Of a DNA stretch of 64,000 bases, positions 25,733-33,960 are shown piece after piece; positions within the stretch are counted from its first letter, which is position 1; the number at the start of each line of letters is the position of its first letter. The notes under the pieces are model-generated. The model worked only from the letters and a program-made list of their open reading frames with translations. It made no database searches and had not been told where the DNA came from. The stretch comes from Celerinatantimonas sp046054165 (lineage in GTDB: Bacteria; Pseudomonadota; Gammaproteobacteria; Enterobacterales; Celerinatantimonadaceae), in the NCBI RefSeq assembly GCF_046054165.1, contig NZ_JBFNXK010000012.1, positions 62,001 through 126,000 on the forward strand, given 5' to 3'. Made by a program: the position numbers and the translations under genes.

Positions 25733-26815
25733 TTATTTTTCTGTCGGGACGAAACAAAACGCAATTTCGTCAAACAGTGGACATTTTCCTCGGCAATGCA
25801 TTTTCCCGACGCAGGTCCGGCTGCAGGTTAACGACAGTTGCTGTTTTCGATATTCGGCGAATTTAGTGGTCCAGATCTCTGCAAAACTAAATTGGTTAAG
25901 ATCCCACCCATATTGACCTTTGTTCGCAAATGAACAGGGCCTGACTTCCAGTTTTTCATCGACATAAACCGAGAAAAAACCGCATTCACAGGCGTCGACC
26001 GTCTGGGGATCGATCTGCCCGTGATGCAGTAACAACGGCACAGCACAGGCATCGAATCCAAGAGCCAGATGACTTTGGTGGGTGGCTACAGCATCCAGAA
26101 AACGGGTGAGTCGATCACTGCCGAAAGTGAGAATGCCGTCAGCATTGGAGCGTCCCTGGGGTTTTCGTGTTAAGAAGACAATGCTGGATAGTCCGGAGAG
26201 TAAGTCGTCATACTGGCCTTCTGCGATAGCAATGGCCTCCGACAAGGTATATTCATCCAGAATATAATGTAAGTTGGTGCGAATGCCTTGTTGGGTCAGT
26301 AGGGTTACTCGCTGCGGGTGAAATTCGCTAAGACCCATGGCAGAAAGTGCCAGTGCGCTGACTTTTCCAGAGAGCTGTTTCGCTAACGCTGCGGTGAGTT
26401 GCTCACCATTTGTCGTGAAGTTTGCAATAATCCCTTTGGCGTGGGTGACGTCTAGAATGTCCAGTAACTGAGGATGTTCAAGAGGTTCTCCTCCCCCTAG
26501 CGCCACCTGAAAAGGAGGCCCCCATTGCGGGCTGGTCAGCTGTTCCAATAGGAATGTGTACTGCTCAAGGCTCATGAGTGCGCCGCTGGGGGTACTGTCC
26601 CGATAACAGAAATCGCAGCCTTTACTGCATCGGTTAGAAATAGAAATATCCACGAGTTCCGGCCAAGGAGCCTGCAAAGGATCCAAATGAGCCGCGCTGC
26701 CCCAGCGGGCGGTTAATCCCGTATTGGGATCGCCGACAAAGTGATATCCCATGCTGTGTCGGCGTAGCAGCGGTAATCGGGATGTGGGCTGAAAGTTAGG
26801 TTGTATTGATGCCAT
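25733..26815 (-). CDS. Radical SAM/SPASM enzyme of unknown substrate
   Basis: The 360-residue enzyme has the radical SAM cluster motif CSKGCDFC at residues 63-70 (C-x3-C-x2-C, followed by Tyr) and GGGEPLEHP for SAM binding. A C-terminal SPASM-like region is rich in Cys (CECGFF, CSF, then CSRTC-x-KMHCRGKC), enough for auxiliary Fe-S clusters. SPASM enzymes often act on peptides (RiPPs, quinohemoproteins) or mature enzymes. It sits between a soluble ABC ATPase and an importer in a sigma-54-controlled operon beside vnf. No known nitrogenase maturation radical SAM (NifB) matches: it lacks the NifX-like tail and the NifB motif order. Its function is open. Confidence 0.85.
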   Translation of the reverse strand: MASIQPNFQPTSRLPLLRRHSMGYHFVGDPNTGLTARWGSAAHLDPLQAPWPELVDISISNRCSKGCDFCYRDSTPSGALMSLEQYTFLLEQLTSPQWGPPFQVALGGGEPLEHPQLLDILDVTHAKGIIANFTTNGEQLTAALAKQLSGKVSALALSAMGLSEFHPQRVTLLTQQGIRTNLHYILDEYTLSEAIAIAEGQYDDLLSGLSSIVFLTRKPQGRSNADGILTFGSDRLTRFLDAVATHQSHLALGFDACAVPLLLHHGQIDPQTVDACECGFFSVYVDEKLEVRPCSFANKGQYGWDLNQFSFAEIWTTKFAEYRKQQLSLTCSRTCVGKMHCRGKCPLFDEIAFCFVPTEK

Positions 26816-26825
26816 AATCGACCAC

Positions 26826-27857
26826 TTAGTGAATCATGAAATGAGAGATATCGAGCGGTTCGGTGATAGTTTCCCCGTTCCGGATCCGATTTCGTAATGT
26901 CAGTAGTCCGTTATCCAGCGCTTCTAAAATAGCGATGTTGCGTCGTTCCCGGTTCTCGGTGGCAATGACATCGGCAATTCCCCCATTTTTAATGACAATT
27001 CGGTAGGTTCCGGTGAGTGCCAGCAACGGATCATGGGTGGCGATAAATACGATTTTTTCCTGATCGACCAGAAGTTCAATGGCTCGTTTTCGGTCGACCC
27101 CGGCATTTTCGATTTCATCGATCAGAATGATGGGAGAACGGCTGAGTAAAGCCGTATCCGCAATCATCAGGGCTCGGGATTGACCACCACTTAATTGGGT
27201 GATGGATGTCTGCGGGGTAAATTGTTCCCCGGTGAGCTGGTTAGCGCATTCAATGATGTTGTGAACGACTTCCTGAGGATGGGCGACCATCCGGCTTCGG
27301 GCATGGGCGGTTATAAAATCAATAACACTCAGGTCGACGACAAAGTTCATGTTCTGAGAGATCTGGGCTACCAATTTATCTTCAAGGTTAAAACGTTCCG
27401 ATGCGGCCGGAGTGGTATGGTTCAGTAAAATCTGGCGCTTGGATGGGGTATCTCGTTGTGCCAGACATTCGATATCGGCTAGTAATCGGCTTTTTCCTGA
27501 GCCGGTGGGGCCGACTAACGAGGCGATCTCTCCGGGGCGGAGTGTCAGAGAAAAATGTTCTTTTTTTTGAGATTTATTCTGTCCTCCCATAATGGTCAGG
27601 GCTTGCAGATGGCGATTTTCTTTTCTTTGCGTTTCGTTCATACGCCGGATTAATGCTTCCAGATAATCTAGAATTTGCTGACGTTCCATCCCCTGTTCTA
27701 GTAGATGATCCGGATTCAGTGTTTTAATCCATTGTTGCAGGGTCATTTCTCCTTTGGATGTTGAGGAATGTTGGTCTAGCGTATTAAAGAAATCCTGGGT
27801 ATATGGATAATGTTCGATGAATTCAGCCAACGGCTGATCGGCAATAGATAGGCTCAT
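26826..27857 (-). CDS. Soluble ABC-type ATPase with an extra N-terminal domain
   Basis: This 343-residue protein has a complete ABC domain from about residue 95: Walker A GPTGSGKSR, signature LSGGQSRAL, Walker B IILIDEIEN and H-loop IATHDP. Before it is a helical domain of about 90 residues (FIEHYPYTQDFFNTLD and on) that faintly recalls DUF1858/ScdA N-terminal domains. It has no membrane segments and is not beside its own permease, so it may act like a UvrA/SufC-type or chaperone ATPase rather than a transporter motor. It overlaps the GTPase gene by four bases. Its role is unknown, though its tight coupling to the GTPase and radical SAM genes suggests one complex or pathway. Confidence 0.75.
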   Translation of the reverse strand: MSLSIADQPLAEFIEHYPYTQDFFNTLDQHSSTSKGEMTLQQWIKTLNPDHLLEQGMERQQILDYLEALIRRMNETQRKENRHLQALTIMGGQNKSQKKEHFSLTLRPGEIASLVGPTGSGKSRLLADIECLAQRDTPSKRQILLNHTTPAASERFNLEDKLVAQISQNMNFVVDLSVIDFITAHARSRMVAHPQEVVHNIIECANQLTGEQFTPQTSITQLSGGQSRALMIADTALLSRSPIILIDEIENAGVDRKRAIELLVDQEKIVFIATHDPLLALTGTYRIVIKNGGIADVIATENRERRNIAILEALDNGLLTLRNRIRNGETITEPLDISHFMIH

Positions 27858-28543
27858 GCAGTGACCTCTTTAAATTTCATTCTTCTACCGACAGAGAATT
27901 TATCGCCAATCAGGGTGGTGCCGGTGCAGTAACTGCAAATGGCGGCAGGCATTGGAAAGCGTAACTGTTCTCCGGCGACTTTTTCAGTGACACTCGCGTC
28001 TTTGAGTACCCGGCTCAGATCGAAAGCCCCTTGTCCGGTAATGCCATTAATGAAAAAGAGTTGGGCTTTAGGATTGGCGAGTTTGACATTAAAGGCGAAG
28101 ACTTCGCGTTCGGCTTGGGAGACGATATCGCCTTTGGCAATCACGACCACATCCGCTAGTTTGAGCAGTGGGCCTATTTTTTTAGGGGTGTTAATTCCTG
28201 CGAGATTATCGACCACACTGATCGATAGAACATGTTCTATGTGGGGAGAGCAGCGATTACAAAGACCGGCACTTTCGGTAATGAGCATATCTAACCCCTG
28301 TTGCTGTCCCCAGTCGAAACAGTGATCGATATTACTGACGAAATAGTGATCGGGGCAGAGCGCACCGGAAATTCCAACCTGAACCGGAATTCCGGCATCA
28401 CGATAGATGATGTCATCACTGGTGGATAAGGCATCGAATTTAATAACGCCAATTTTCAGCTCAGATTTTAGGTGCTCCAGTGTTTTAATAATAACGGATG
28501 TTTTTCCGGCTGATGGGGGACCGGCAAATGTAACTAACTTCAT
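27854..28543 (-). CDS. HypB/CobW-like GTPase (G3E family)
   Basis: The 229-residue protein is a SIMIBI-class GTPase related to HypB, UreG and CobW, which load metals into enzymes. The P-loop is GPPSAGKTS (residues 8-16), a switch segment is TESAGLCNRC (89-98), and the base-recognition motif is the variant AKGD in place of NKxD. Two CxxC pairs (Cys95/98 and Cys203/206) could bind a metal. The ATG at 28543 is chosen because the P-loop follows at the usual distance; the longer frame to 28714 overlaps the upstream gene without any conserved content. It is coupled to the ABC ATPase gene by a four-base overlap. A metallochaperone role is inferred. Confidence 0.8.
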   Translation of the reverse strand: MKLVTFAGPPSAGKTSVIIKTLEHLKSELKIGVIKFDALSTSDDIIYRDAGIPVQVGISGALCPDHYFVSNIDHCFDWGQQQGLDMLITESAGLCNRCSPHIEHVLSISVVDNLAGINTPKKIGPLLKLADVVVIAKGDIVSQAEREVFAFNVKLANPKAQLFFINGITGQGAFDLSRVLKDASVTEKVAGEQLRFPMPAAICSYCTGTTLIGDKFSVGRRMKFKEVTA

Positions 28544-28565
28544 AATAACTATCCTTAATAAGGTA

Positions 28566-28973
28566 TTAAGCGATATCCGGATTTTTTTGAATTTTGAAAG
28601 GTAATTCAGTAATTCCAAAGCCTTCGATTTTGTCCAGTTTGTTATGAAAGAAATATTCTCCGAAGATATATTTAAGAAGTTCTTCATCATCCATCGCGGA
28701 AAAGTCATAATCACTGATGGGACGATTAAACATCTTCATATCCCGACCTTTACTAAAGGTAAATAATTTGTAGTGAATATTGCCAGCAGGTTTTTGGACG
28801 ATTTCACCATGCTCAAGTAAATTCTCAACCAACATGTTAAACATCCGACTTTCCTGATGTTCTTTACTATAGTCACAAAATAACTGCTTAAATTTTTCTG
28901 CGGTATCTTGATGAACCGTCACAATATAACTGACGGAACTACTGTTCGTCACAAAGTCGAGTCTTATCTTCAT
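28566..28973 (-). CDS. Small protein with N-terminal DFVTNSSS motif, unknown function
   Basis: This 135-residue protein begins MKIRLDFVTNSSSVSYIV. I recall this N-terminal pattern (MKIRxDFVTNSSSSSF) from many uncharacterised small proteins of anaerobes and firmicutes, with no assigned function. There is no signal peptide. The rest is acidic and mixed, with a single Cys near residue 33 and no recognisable fold. It is the first gene after a sigma-54 promoter, followed 22 bases later by the GTPase gene. Its position at the head of an operon with a radical SAM/SPASM enzyme makes it a candidate substrate or scaffold for that enzyme, which is speculation. Confidence 0.75.
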   Translation of the reverse strand: MKIRLDFVTNSSSVSYIVTVHQDTAEKFKQLFCDYSKEHQESRMFNMLVENLLEHGEIVQKPAGNIHYKLFTFSKGRDMKMFNRPISDYDFSAMDDEELLKYIFGEYFFHNKLDKIEGFGITELPFKIQKNPDIA

Positions 28974-29029
28974 AAACTTAAATCCAGTCGATTAATGTAC
29001 AATGAGATTTAGTATCAATGCATTGATTT

Positions 29030-29045
29030 AGCAATCACTGTGCCA
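29030..29045 (-). promoter_or_regulatory. Sigma-54 promoter of the DFVTNSSS-GTPase-radical SAM-importer operon
   Basis: On the minus strand TGGCACAGTGATTGCT is a perfect match to TGGCAC-N5-TTGCW. It is 57 bases upstream of the first gene of the operon. The whole minus-strand block to 20646 has gaps of 22 bases or less, so one transcript is likely. Confidence 0.9.
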
Positions 29046-29160
29046 GTCATAGGTTATTAATAAAAATCAATTAATATCAATACGTTATGAATGTTCATTT
29101 GTTTTTTTATAAATTAATCAACTTAATATCTTGTTCATGGCTGTTAATTAAAATGATCAA

Positions 29161-29176
29161 TGTTCCAAATTGTACA
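29161..29176 (-). promoter_or_regulatory. VnfA-type upstream activator site for the minus-strand operon
   Basis: Read on the minus strand the site is TGTACAATTTGGAACA, the same form (TGTAC-N6-GAACA) as the site upstream of vnfD. Its centre is about 124 bases upstream of the -24 element of the sigma-54 promoter at 29030-29045. It also fits the general NifA pattern TGT-N10-ACA. Confidence 0.65.
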
Positions 29177-29563
29177 GTTGTAAGTTAATTAAAGGGTATG
29201 ATGTATTTAGCTGTTGATCTTATATAGATAAAGTGAAAGGATAGAATAAAGTTAATACTTAAACAGATAGAACTGTTTAGGATGTAATGGTTGCCGTGAG
29301 TAAGATTGATAGCATGATCAACACCATTAAATTATTCATTTTATCGAATGGATTTCATTTCCTAAAATAGAAAAACTATCGCTATTAAAATCTTTTTATA
29401 AAGATATATTTTAATGGTTTACATTTTTTAAATATATTTTAAATGGCATATTAACCTTTATTTGAAATACTATTTTTATAAATTTATGGTTTGGATATTC
29501 ATCATGAAATGATTGAAATTTGAATCTTTGATGTGTGCGCCTATGAGCAGAGTTATGAGATTT

Positions 29564-29579
29564 TGTACCTGAAAGAACA
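29564..29579 (+). promoter_or_regulatory. VnfA-type upstream activator site for vnfDGK
   Basis: TGTACCTGAAAGAACA fits TGTAC-N6-GAACA. From memory, A. vinelandii VnfA binds GTAC-N6-GAAC and GTAC-N6-GTAC sites. The centre is about 121 bases upstream of the vnfD -24 element. Confidence 0.7.
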
Positions 29580-29691
29580 GAATTAATGGCTTTTTTAGTG
29601 GGGTGTGATGCTATGCATATCAGAGATATAAAAACTTAACTTTATAATATTAAAAAGGAAATTAAATAGATAAATATTAACTTTATTTAAT

Positions 29692-29707
29692 TGGCATAGC
29701 TCCTGCT
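29692..29707 (+). promoter_or_regulatory. Sigma-54 promoter of vnfDGK
   Basis: TGGCATAGCTCCTGCT has the invariant GG and GC with exact N10 spacing; start of transcription is expected near 29718, about 60 bases before vnfD. Confidence 0.85.
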
Positions 29708-29779
29708 CTAGTGAGAGTGAATAAATTTGAACAGAGCTGACTTTAGAAAACTGAATGTACTATTAAGGAGATCCAGGCT

Positions 29780-31195
29780 ATGCCAATGGTTCTATTAAAT
29801 TGTGATAAAGATATTCCAGAGCGACAGAAGCATGTTTATCTGAAAGCACCGGAAGAAAGTACCAAAGAATATTTACCCATTGCCAATGTCGCCACCATCC
29901 CGGGTTCGTTATCCGAAAGGGGCTGTGCCTTCTGTGGCGCTAAATTGGTGATCGGGGGGGCCGTCAAAGATGCTATCCAGATGATTCATGGCCCGGTCGG
30001 GTGTTCTTATGACACTTGGCATACGAAGCGTTATCCCAGTGATAATGGACATATCCCACTGAAATACGTGTGGTCTACTGATATGAAAGAAACCCACATC
30101 GTCTTCGGTGGTGAAAAGCGTCTTGAAAAAAGTATTCATGAAGCTTTTGATGCCATGCCTGAATTAAAAAGTATGTTTTTGTATACCACATGTCCCACGG
30201 CATTGATTGGTGACGATGTTCGAGCTGTGGCGAAGAAGGTGATGCAAGACCGTCCAGATGTCGATATTTTTACGGTGGAATGCCCGGGATTTTCTGGGGT
30301 GAGTCAGTCGAAAGGACACCATGTGCTGAATATCGGCTGGGTCGATGAAAAAGTCGGTGGAGTTGAACCTGAAATTACCAGTCCTTATACCATTAATTTG
30401 ATTGGGGATTACAACATCCAAGGGGATAGTACCCTGTTGGAACAATATTGGAAAAAACTTGGGATTCAGGTGATTTCGCATTTTACCGGGAATGCTTCCT
30501 ATGATGCATTACGGGGGATGCACCGAGCGCAATTGAACGTGGTGAACTGTGCCCGTTCTGCGGGTTATATTGCCAATGAACTTAAAAAACGTTACGGGAT
30601 CCCTCGTCTGGATATCGATACTTGGGGATTTAGCTATATGGCTGAAGGGATCCGTAAAGTTTGCGCCTTTTTTGGGATTGAAGAACGCGGTGAAGCGTTA
30701 ATTGCCGAAGAAGAAGCTAAATGGAAACCTCAGTTAGACTGGTATAAAGAGCGCCTGAAAGGGAAAAAAATGGCGATCTGGACTGGGGGACCGCGGTTGT
30801 GGCACTGGACCAAATCGGTTGAGGACGATATGGGCGTGGAAGTCGTTGCGATGTCTTCAAAATTTGGTCACGAAGAAGATTTTGAAAAAGTGGTCGCTCG
30901 GGGGCGTGAAGGGACATATTACCTGGATGATGCCAATGAGCTGGAATTTTTCGAAATTATTGATCTGGTGAATCCAGATATTATTTTTACCGGACCTCGC
31001 GTTGGTGAATTAGTGAAAAAACTCCATATTCCATATATTAATGGCCATGCCTATCACAATGGCCCTTATATGGGATTTGAGGGGTTCGTGAATATGGCCC
31101 GGGATATTTATAATGCGACACAATGTCCTGTTCATAAATTAGCATCCATTGATATCAGAGAACCATCCACAGCATTACTCGAGGAGGCCATATAA
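29780..31195 (+). CDS. vnfD: Vanadium nitrogenase VFe protein alpha subunit
   Basis: VnfD is the catalytic alpha subunit of vanadium nitrogenase and holds the FeV cofactor. The 471-residue protein has P-cluster Cys49, Cys75 and Cys138, cofactor ligands Cys257 (NVVNCARS) and His423 (NGHAYHN), and Gln176/His180 near the active site (SQSKGHH). The loop TGGPRL at 335-340 is the segment that binds the carbonate bridge in the VFe structure, and this separates it from NifD and AnfD. The length fits VnfD (about 474) and not AnfD (about 518). It has an AAGGAGAT site and is the first gene of a long operon with vnfG, vnfK, nifX-like and fix genes. Confidence 0.97.
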   Translation: MPMVLLNCDKDIPERQKHVYLKAPEESTKEYLPIANVATIPGSLSERGCAFCGAKLVIGGAVKDAIQMIHGPVGCSYDTWHTKRYPSDNGHIPLKYVWSTDMKETHIVFGGEKRLEKSIHEAFDAMPELKSMFLYTTCPTALIGDDVRAVAKKVMQDRPDVDIFTVECPGFSGVSQSKGHHVLNIGWVDEKVGGVEPEITSPYTINLIGDYNIQGDSTLLEQYWKKLGIQVISHFTGNASYDALRGMHRAQLNVVNCARSAGYIANELKKRYGIPRLDIDTWGFSYMAEGIRKVCAFFGIEERGEALIAEEEAKWKPQLDWYKERLKGKKMAIWTGGPRLWHWTKSVEDDMGVEVVAMSSKFGHEEDFEKVVARGREGTYYLDDANELEFFEIIDLVNPDIIFTGPRVGELVKKLHIPYINGHAYHNGPYMGFEGFVNMARDIYNATQCPVHKLASIDIREPSTALLEEAI

Positions 31196-31533
31196 TGGAA
31201 ACCCGAGTTGATGAATTATTTAATTTTATTCAAAAAAATTGTTTGTGGCAGTTTTTTTCCAGAACATGGGATAGAGAGGAAAACATTAATAATATTTTGG
31301 CCCAAGCGGAACAAATATTATTAGGTTTAGAAGTTAAAGTCGAAACGCCTTCTGAACGCTGTTTTTCAGCTGATGCCAGAAGTTTAGTCTCAGATTTTCG
31401 TCATTACTTTCCTTGGATAAAAGACGTCAATGCTGAAGAAATAAAATCCATGTTCAGTGAACTGAAAGATAGATTAATAGATATTACGATCACGCATTCA
31501 CGAAATCGTGAATTAAATAACAAATTATATTAA
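31195..31533 (+). CDS. vnfG: Vanadium nitrogenase delta subunit
   Basis: This 112-residue protein is the delta subunit found only in the alternative (V and Fe-only) nitrogenases, thought to help cofactor insertion. The conserved CLWQFFSRTWDREENI near the N terminus and ITHSRNRELNNKLY at the C terminus match VnfG. The start codon overlaps the vnfD stop by one base (TAATG), with GGAGG nine bases before it, so the two are coupled. Confidence 0.96.
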   Translation: METRVDELFNFIQKNCLWQFFSRTWDREENINNILAQAEQILLGLEVKVETPSERCFSADARSLVSDFRHYFPWIKDVNAEEIKSMFSELKDRLIDITITHSRNRELNNKLY

Positions 31534-31564
31534 TCCATTGGATTGCTCGGATAATAAGGACAAG

Positions 31565-32980
31565 ATGATGACTTGTGAAATCGCAGACAAATCAGCTGCC
31601 GAAGTCAAGGTAATGAAAAAAGATCGGGCTGGTATTATTAATCCAATGTTGGATTGTCAGCCTGCCGGCGCTCAATTTGCAATGGTCGGGATTAAAGATT
31701 GTATTCCATTGGTTCATGGGGGGCAGGGATGCTGTATGTTTGTGCGGCTGCTGCTGGCGCAACATTTTAAAGAAAATTTTGATATTGCATCGACCTCGTT
31801 ACATGAAGATTCTGCTGTATTCGGGGGCAGTAAACGTGTTGAAAGCGGGATTATGATCTTGGCGAAACGCTATCCTCAGCTGCGGATTATTCCCATTATT
31901 ACCACGTGCTCTACCGAAGTGATTGGAGATGATATTGAAGGGTGTATTCGTAACTGTAATAAAGCCTTAAAAGAAGAATTTCCTGATCGTGAAATTCATT
32001 TAGTGGCTGTGCATACCCCGAGTTTTAAAGGCAGTCATGTCAGTGGTTATAAAGAAGCTGTGCTGGCTGTTGTAAAAGCATTAGCCAAAAAAGGGACTCC
32101 GACTAATAAAATTAATTTCTTTACCGGATGGGTTAATCCAGGTGATGTTGAAATGTTTAAAGACTATATGCAGCAGATGGATGTTGAGGCATCTATTTTA
32201 ATGGATACGACTAGTTTTGAATCACCGATGTTACCGGATAAATCAATTCATACTCATGGGAGTACGACGGTTGAAGAATTACAAAATACAGCGAATGCGC
32301 TCGCAAGTATTAGTCTAGCGCGCTATGAAAGTGATGATGCCGCTAAATTTTTGGAAGAAGATTTTGGTGTTCAGGGTATTTATGCCAAAACGCCATATGG
32401 TATTCATAATACCGATTTGTTATTGCAACAAATTAGTAGTTTAACCGGTAAACCAATTCCGGAATCACTCGTTATCGAACGAGGACTCGCATTAGATTCG
32501 ATGGCTGATATTTCTCATATGTTTCTGGCGAATAAACGAGTCGCTATTTTTGGTCATGCAGATCAGGTATTTGGTTTGGCTGAATTTTGTATGGAACTGG
32601 AAATGGAGCCGGTACTGTTATTATTAGGGGATGATAACGGGAAATATAAAAAAGATCCTCGAATTGCTGAGTTTAAGAACAAAGTAAGTTTCGATATGAA
32701 TATCGTTTGTAATTCTGATCTTTGGGAATTAGAAAAACGGATTAAAGAAGGGTTGAAATTAGATTTAATTATAGGCCATTCCAAAGGCCGCTATATTTCG
32801 ATTGATCACAATATTCCTATGGTTAGAACGGGTTTCCCGACCTTTGATCGGGCTGGGTTGCATCGTAAACCTTCAATGGGGTACCGGGGGGCCATGGAAT
32901 TAGCTGAAACCATCGTGAATACCATTTTCACACATATGGAATATACGAAAGATCGGGAGTGGATCCTGAACGTTTGGTAA
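31565..32980 (+). CDS. vnfK: Vanadium nitrogenase VFe protein beta subunit
   Basis: VnfK pairs with VnfD and supplies the other P-cluster ligands: Cys31 (DCQPAGAQ), Cys56 (HGGQGCCMF) and a Cys near 115 (TTCSTEVIGDD). From the ATG at 31565 it has 471 residues, close to A. vinelandii VnfK (475). The ATG at 31568 is equally possible, since AAGGA at 31556-31560 suits it better. The upstream in-frame start at 31538 lacks a ribosome binding site. The C terminus MEYTKDREWILNVW is characteristic. It lies third in the vnfDGK operon. Confidence 0.96.
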   Translation: MMTCEIADKSAAEVKVMKKDRAGIINPMLDCQPAGAQFAMVGIKDCIPLVHGGQGCCMFVRLLLAQHFKENFDIASTSLHEDSAVFGGSKRVESGIMILAKRYPQLRIIPIITTCSTEVIGDDIEGCIRNCNKALKEEFPDREIHLVAVHTPSFKGSHVSGYKEAVLAVVKALAKKGTPTNKINFFTGWVNPGDVEMFKDYMQQMDVEASILMDTTSFESPMLPDKSIHTHGSTTVEELQNTANALASISLARYESDDAAKFLEEDFGVQGIYAKTPYGIHNTDLLLQQISSLTGKPIPESLVIERGLALDSMADISHMFLANKRVAIFGHADQVFGLAEFCMELEMEPVLLLLGDDNGKYKKDPRIAEFKNKVSFDMNIVCNSDLWELEKRIKEGLKLDLIIGHSKGRYISIDHNIPMVRTGFPTFDRAGLHRKPSMGYRGAMELAETIVNTIFTHMEYTKDREWILNVW

Positions 32981-33031
32981 ATCCACTGTATTTGATGATT
33001 CAATTTGATGAAAGCCGTTAAGGATCTATCT

Positions 33032-33949
33032 ATGCCTGTATCACCGTTACATGAATTGCTACATAGCTATCAGGCTCAGTTCGGCTGTGAATTATCACTG
33101 CCTGAATACCGATGCCTTGAAATGTACACGGCGAGAACGGTGCGGCCCATGGGGGGATGCGAAGCCGTTGGTTCGGTTGGACAGGCTCGATTGGATCCTC
33201 AACTGCTACGCTATTTGAACGGCCCGTGGGCTGCATTACAGCTGTTGGAGGCAGCATTGACTCTAGAGGCCACGGGGCCCTTTGAAGGGCGCTGTAGCTG
33301 GGATAATTATCTGGCTTTCCCGAAGCGCAATCGGGCCGAAAAAGTGATTGCGGAGAGTTATCGTTTACTCCGGATCATTCGTATCGCGTTATTGCATCCG
33401 CAAGGCATTGTCCAAGGAAACGCTGATGAGATTGAATTAACGTGCCATGCAAATGCCTATCCGGTGATGATTAAAATCACACCGGTCGGCTTAAATTTAC
33501 TGCAGTCATTAGTGAATTTTTACTTGCAGGAATATCACCATGAACGATTTGGTCGCGCTTATCTGGATGCCATGCTGGTGGCTTATTTTTCGGATGTCGT
33601 GGCTGAGTTGCATGGTTTTGAAGACGAAGATCACGTGTTGTATCAATTTCGTCCTTTATTTTATTTTAACCGTCACTGCCGGCTTGATTGCTGTAATCCC
33701 CGCTATTTTTACGATGAGTCACACTGCGTTGTTCAGTTATCGTCACATTACTGTGATGCGCAACACTATCCGATAGATTTTCATATTTGCCGCAATGAGC
33801 ATACTTACCTTATTCCAATTGAATCGTTATCCCCCCGATCTGATCCGGTTGTGGGGTCGCTGGAGATTGCCCGTCAGCAGATGGCGGCATGGGAATATTT
33901 TGCCGAAGGGGGTCCGGCGGATGCGGCGCAAAAAGTCATTCACTTATAG
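33032..33949 (+). CDS. Unknown protein in the vnfDGK operon
   Basis: I do not recognise this 305-residue protein. It starts at the ATG at 33032, which has AAGGA at ideal spacing; the in-frame TTG at 33005 and ATG at 33008 lack one. It has no signal peptide or membrane helix. Visible features are a Cys-containing segment RTVRPMGGCEAVG near residue 35, an aromatic and Tyr/Phe-rich centre (VNFYLQEYHHERFGRAYLD), and a Cys/His-rich stretch (RHCRLDCCNPRYFYDESHC, then SSHYCDAQHY) that could bind a metal. It sits between vnfK and a NifX-like gene, 11 bases before the latter, so it is probably produced with the nitrogenase. A role in FeV cofactor handling or VFe maturation is a guess from position. 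Confidence 0.8.
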   Translation: MPVSPLHELLHSYQAQFGCELSLPEYRCLEMYTARTVRPMGGCEAVGSVGQARLDPQLLRYLNGPWAALQLLEAALTLEATGPFEGRCSWDNYLAFPKRNRAEKVIAESYRLLRIIRIALLHPQGIVQGNADEIELTCHANAYPVMIKITPVGLNLLQSLVNFYLQEYHHERFGRAYLDAMLVAYFSDVVAELHGFEDEDHVLYQFRPLFYFNRHCRLDCCNPRYFYDESHCVVQLSSHYCDAQHYPIDFHICRNEHTYLIPIESLSPRSDPVVGSLEIARQQMAAWEYFAEGGPADAAQKVIHL

Positions 33950-33960
33950 GAAGGCGAATT

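Noticed and set aside
28974..29779. A small gene between the two vnf-type promoters
   Set aside because: The region is AT-rich, full of stops in all frames and explained by the two promoter regions.
29780..32980. Fe-only (Anf) nitrogenase
   Set aside because: The TGGPRL loop, the 471-residue length and the VnfA-type activator next to it all point to the vanadium enzyme.
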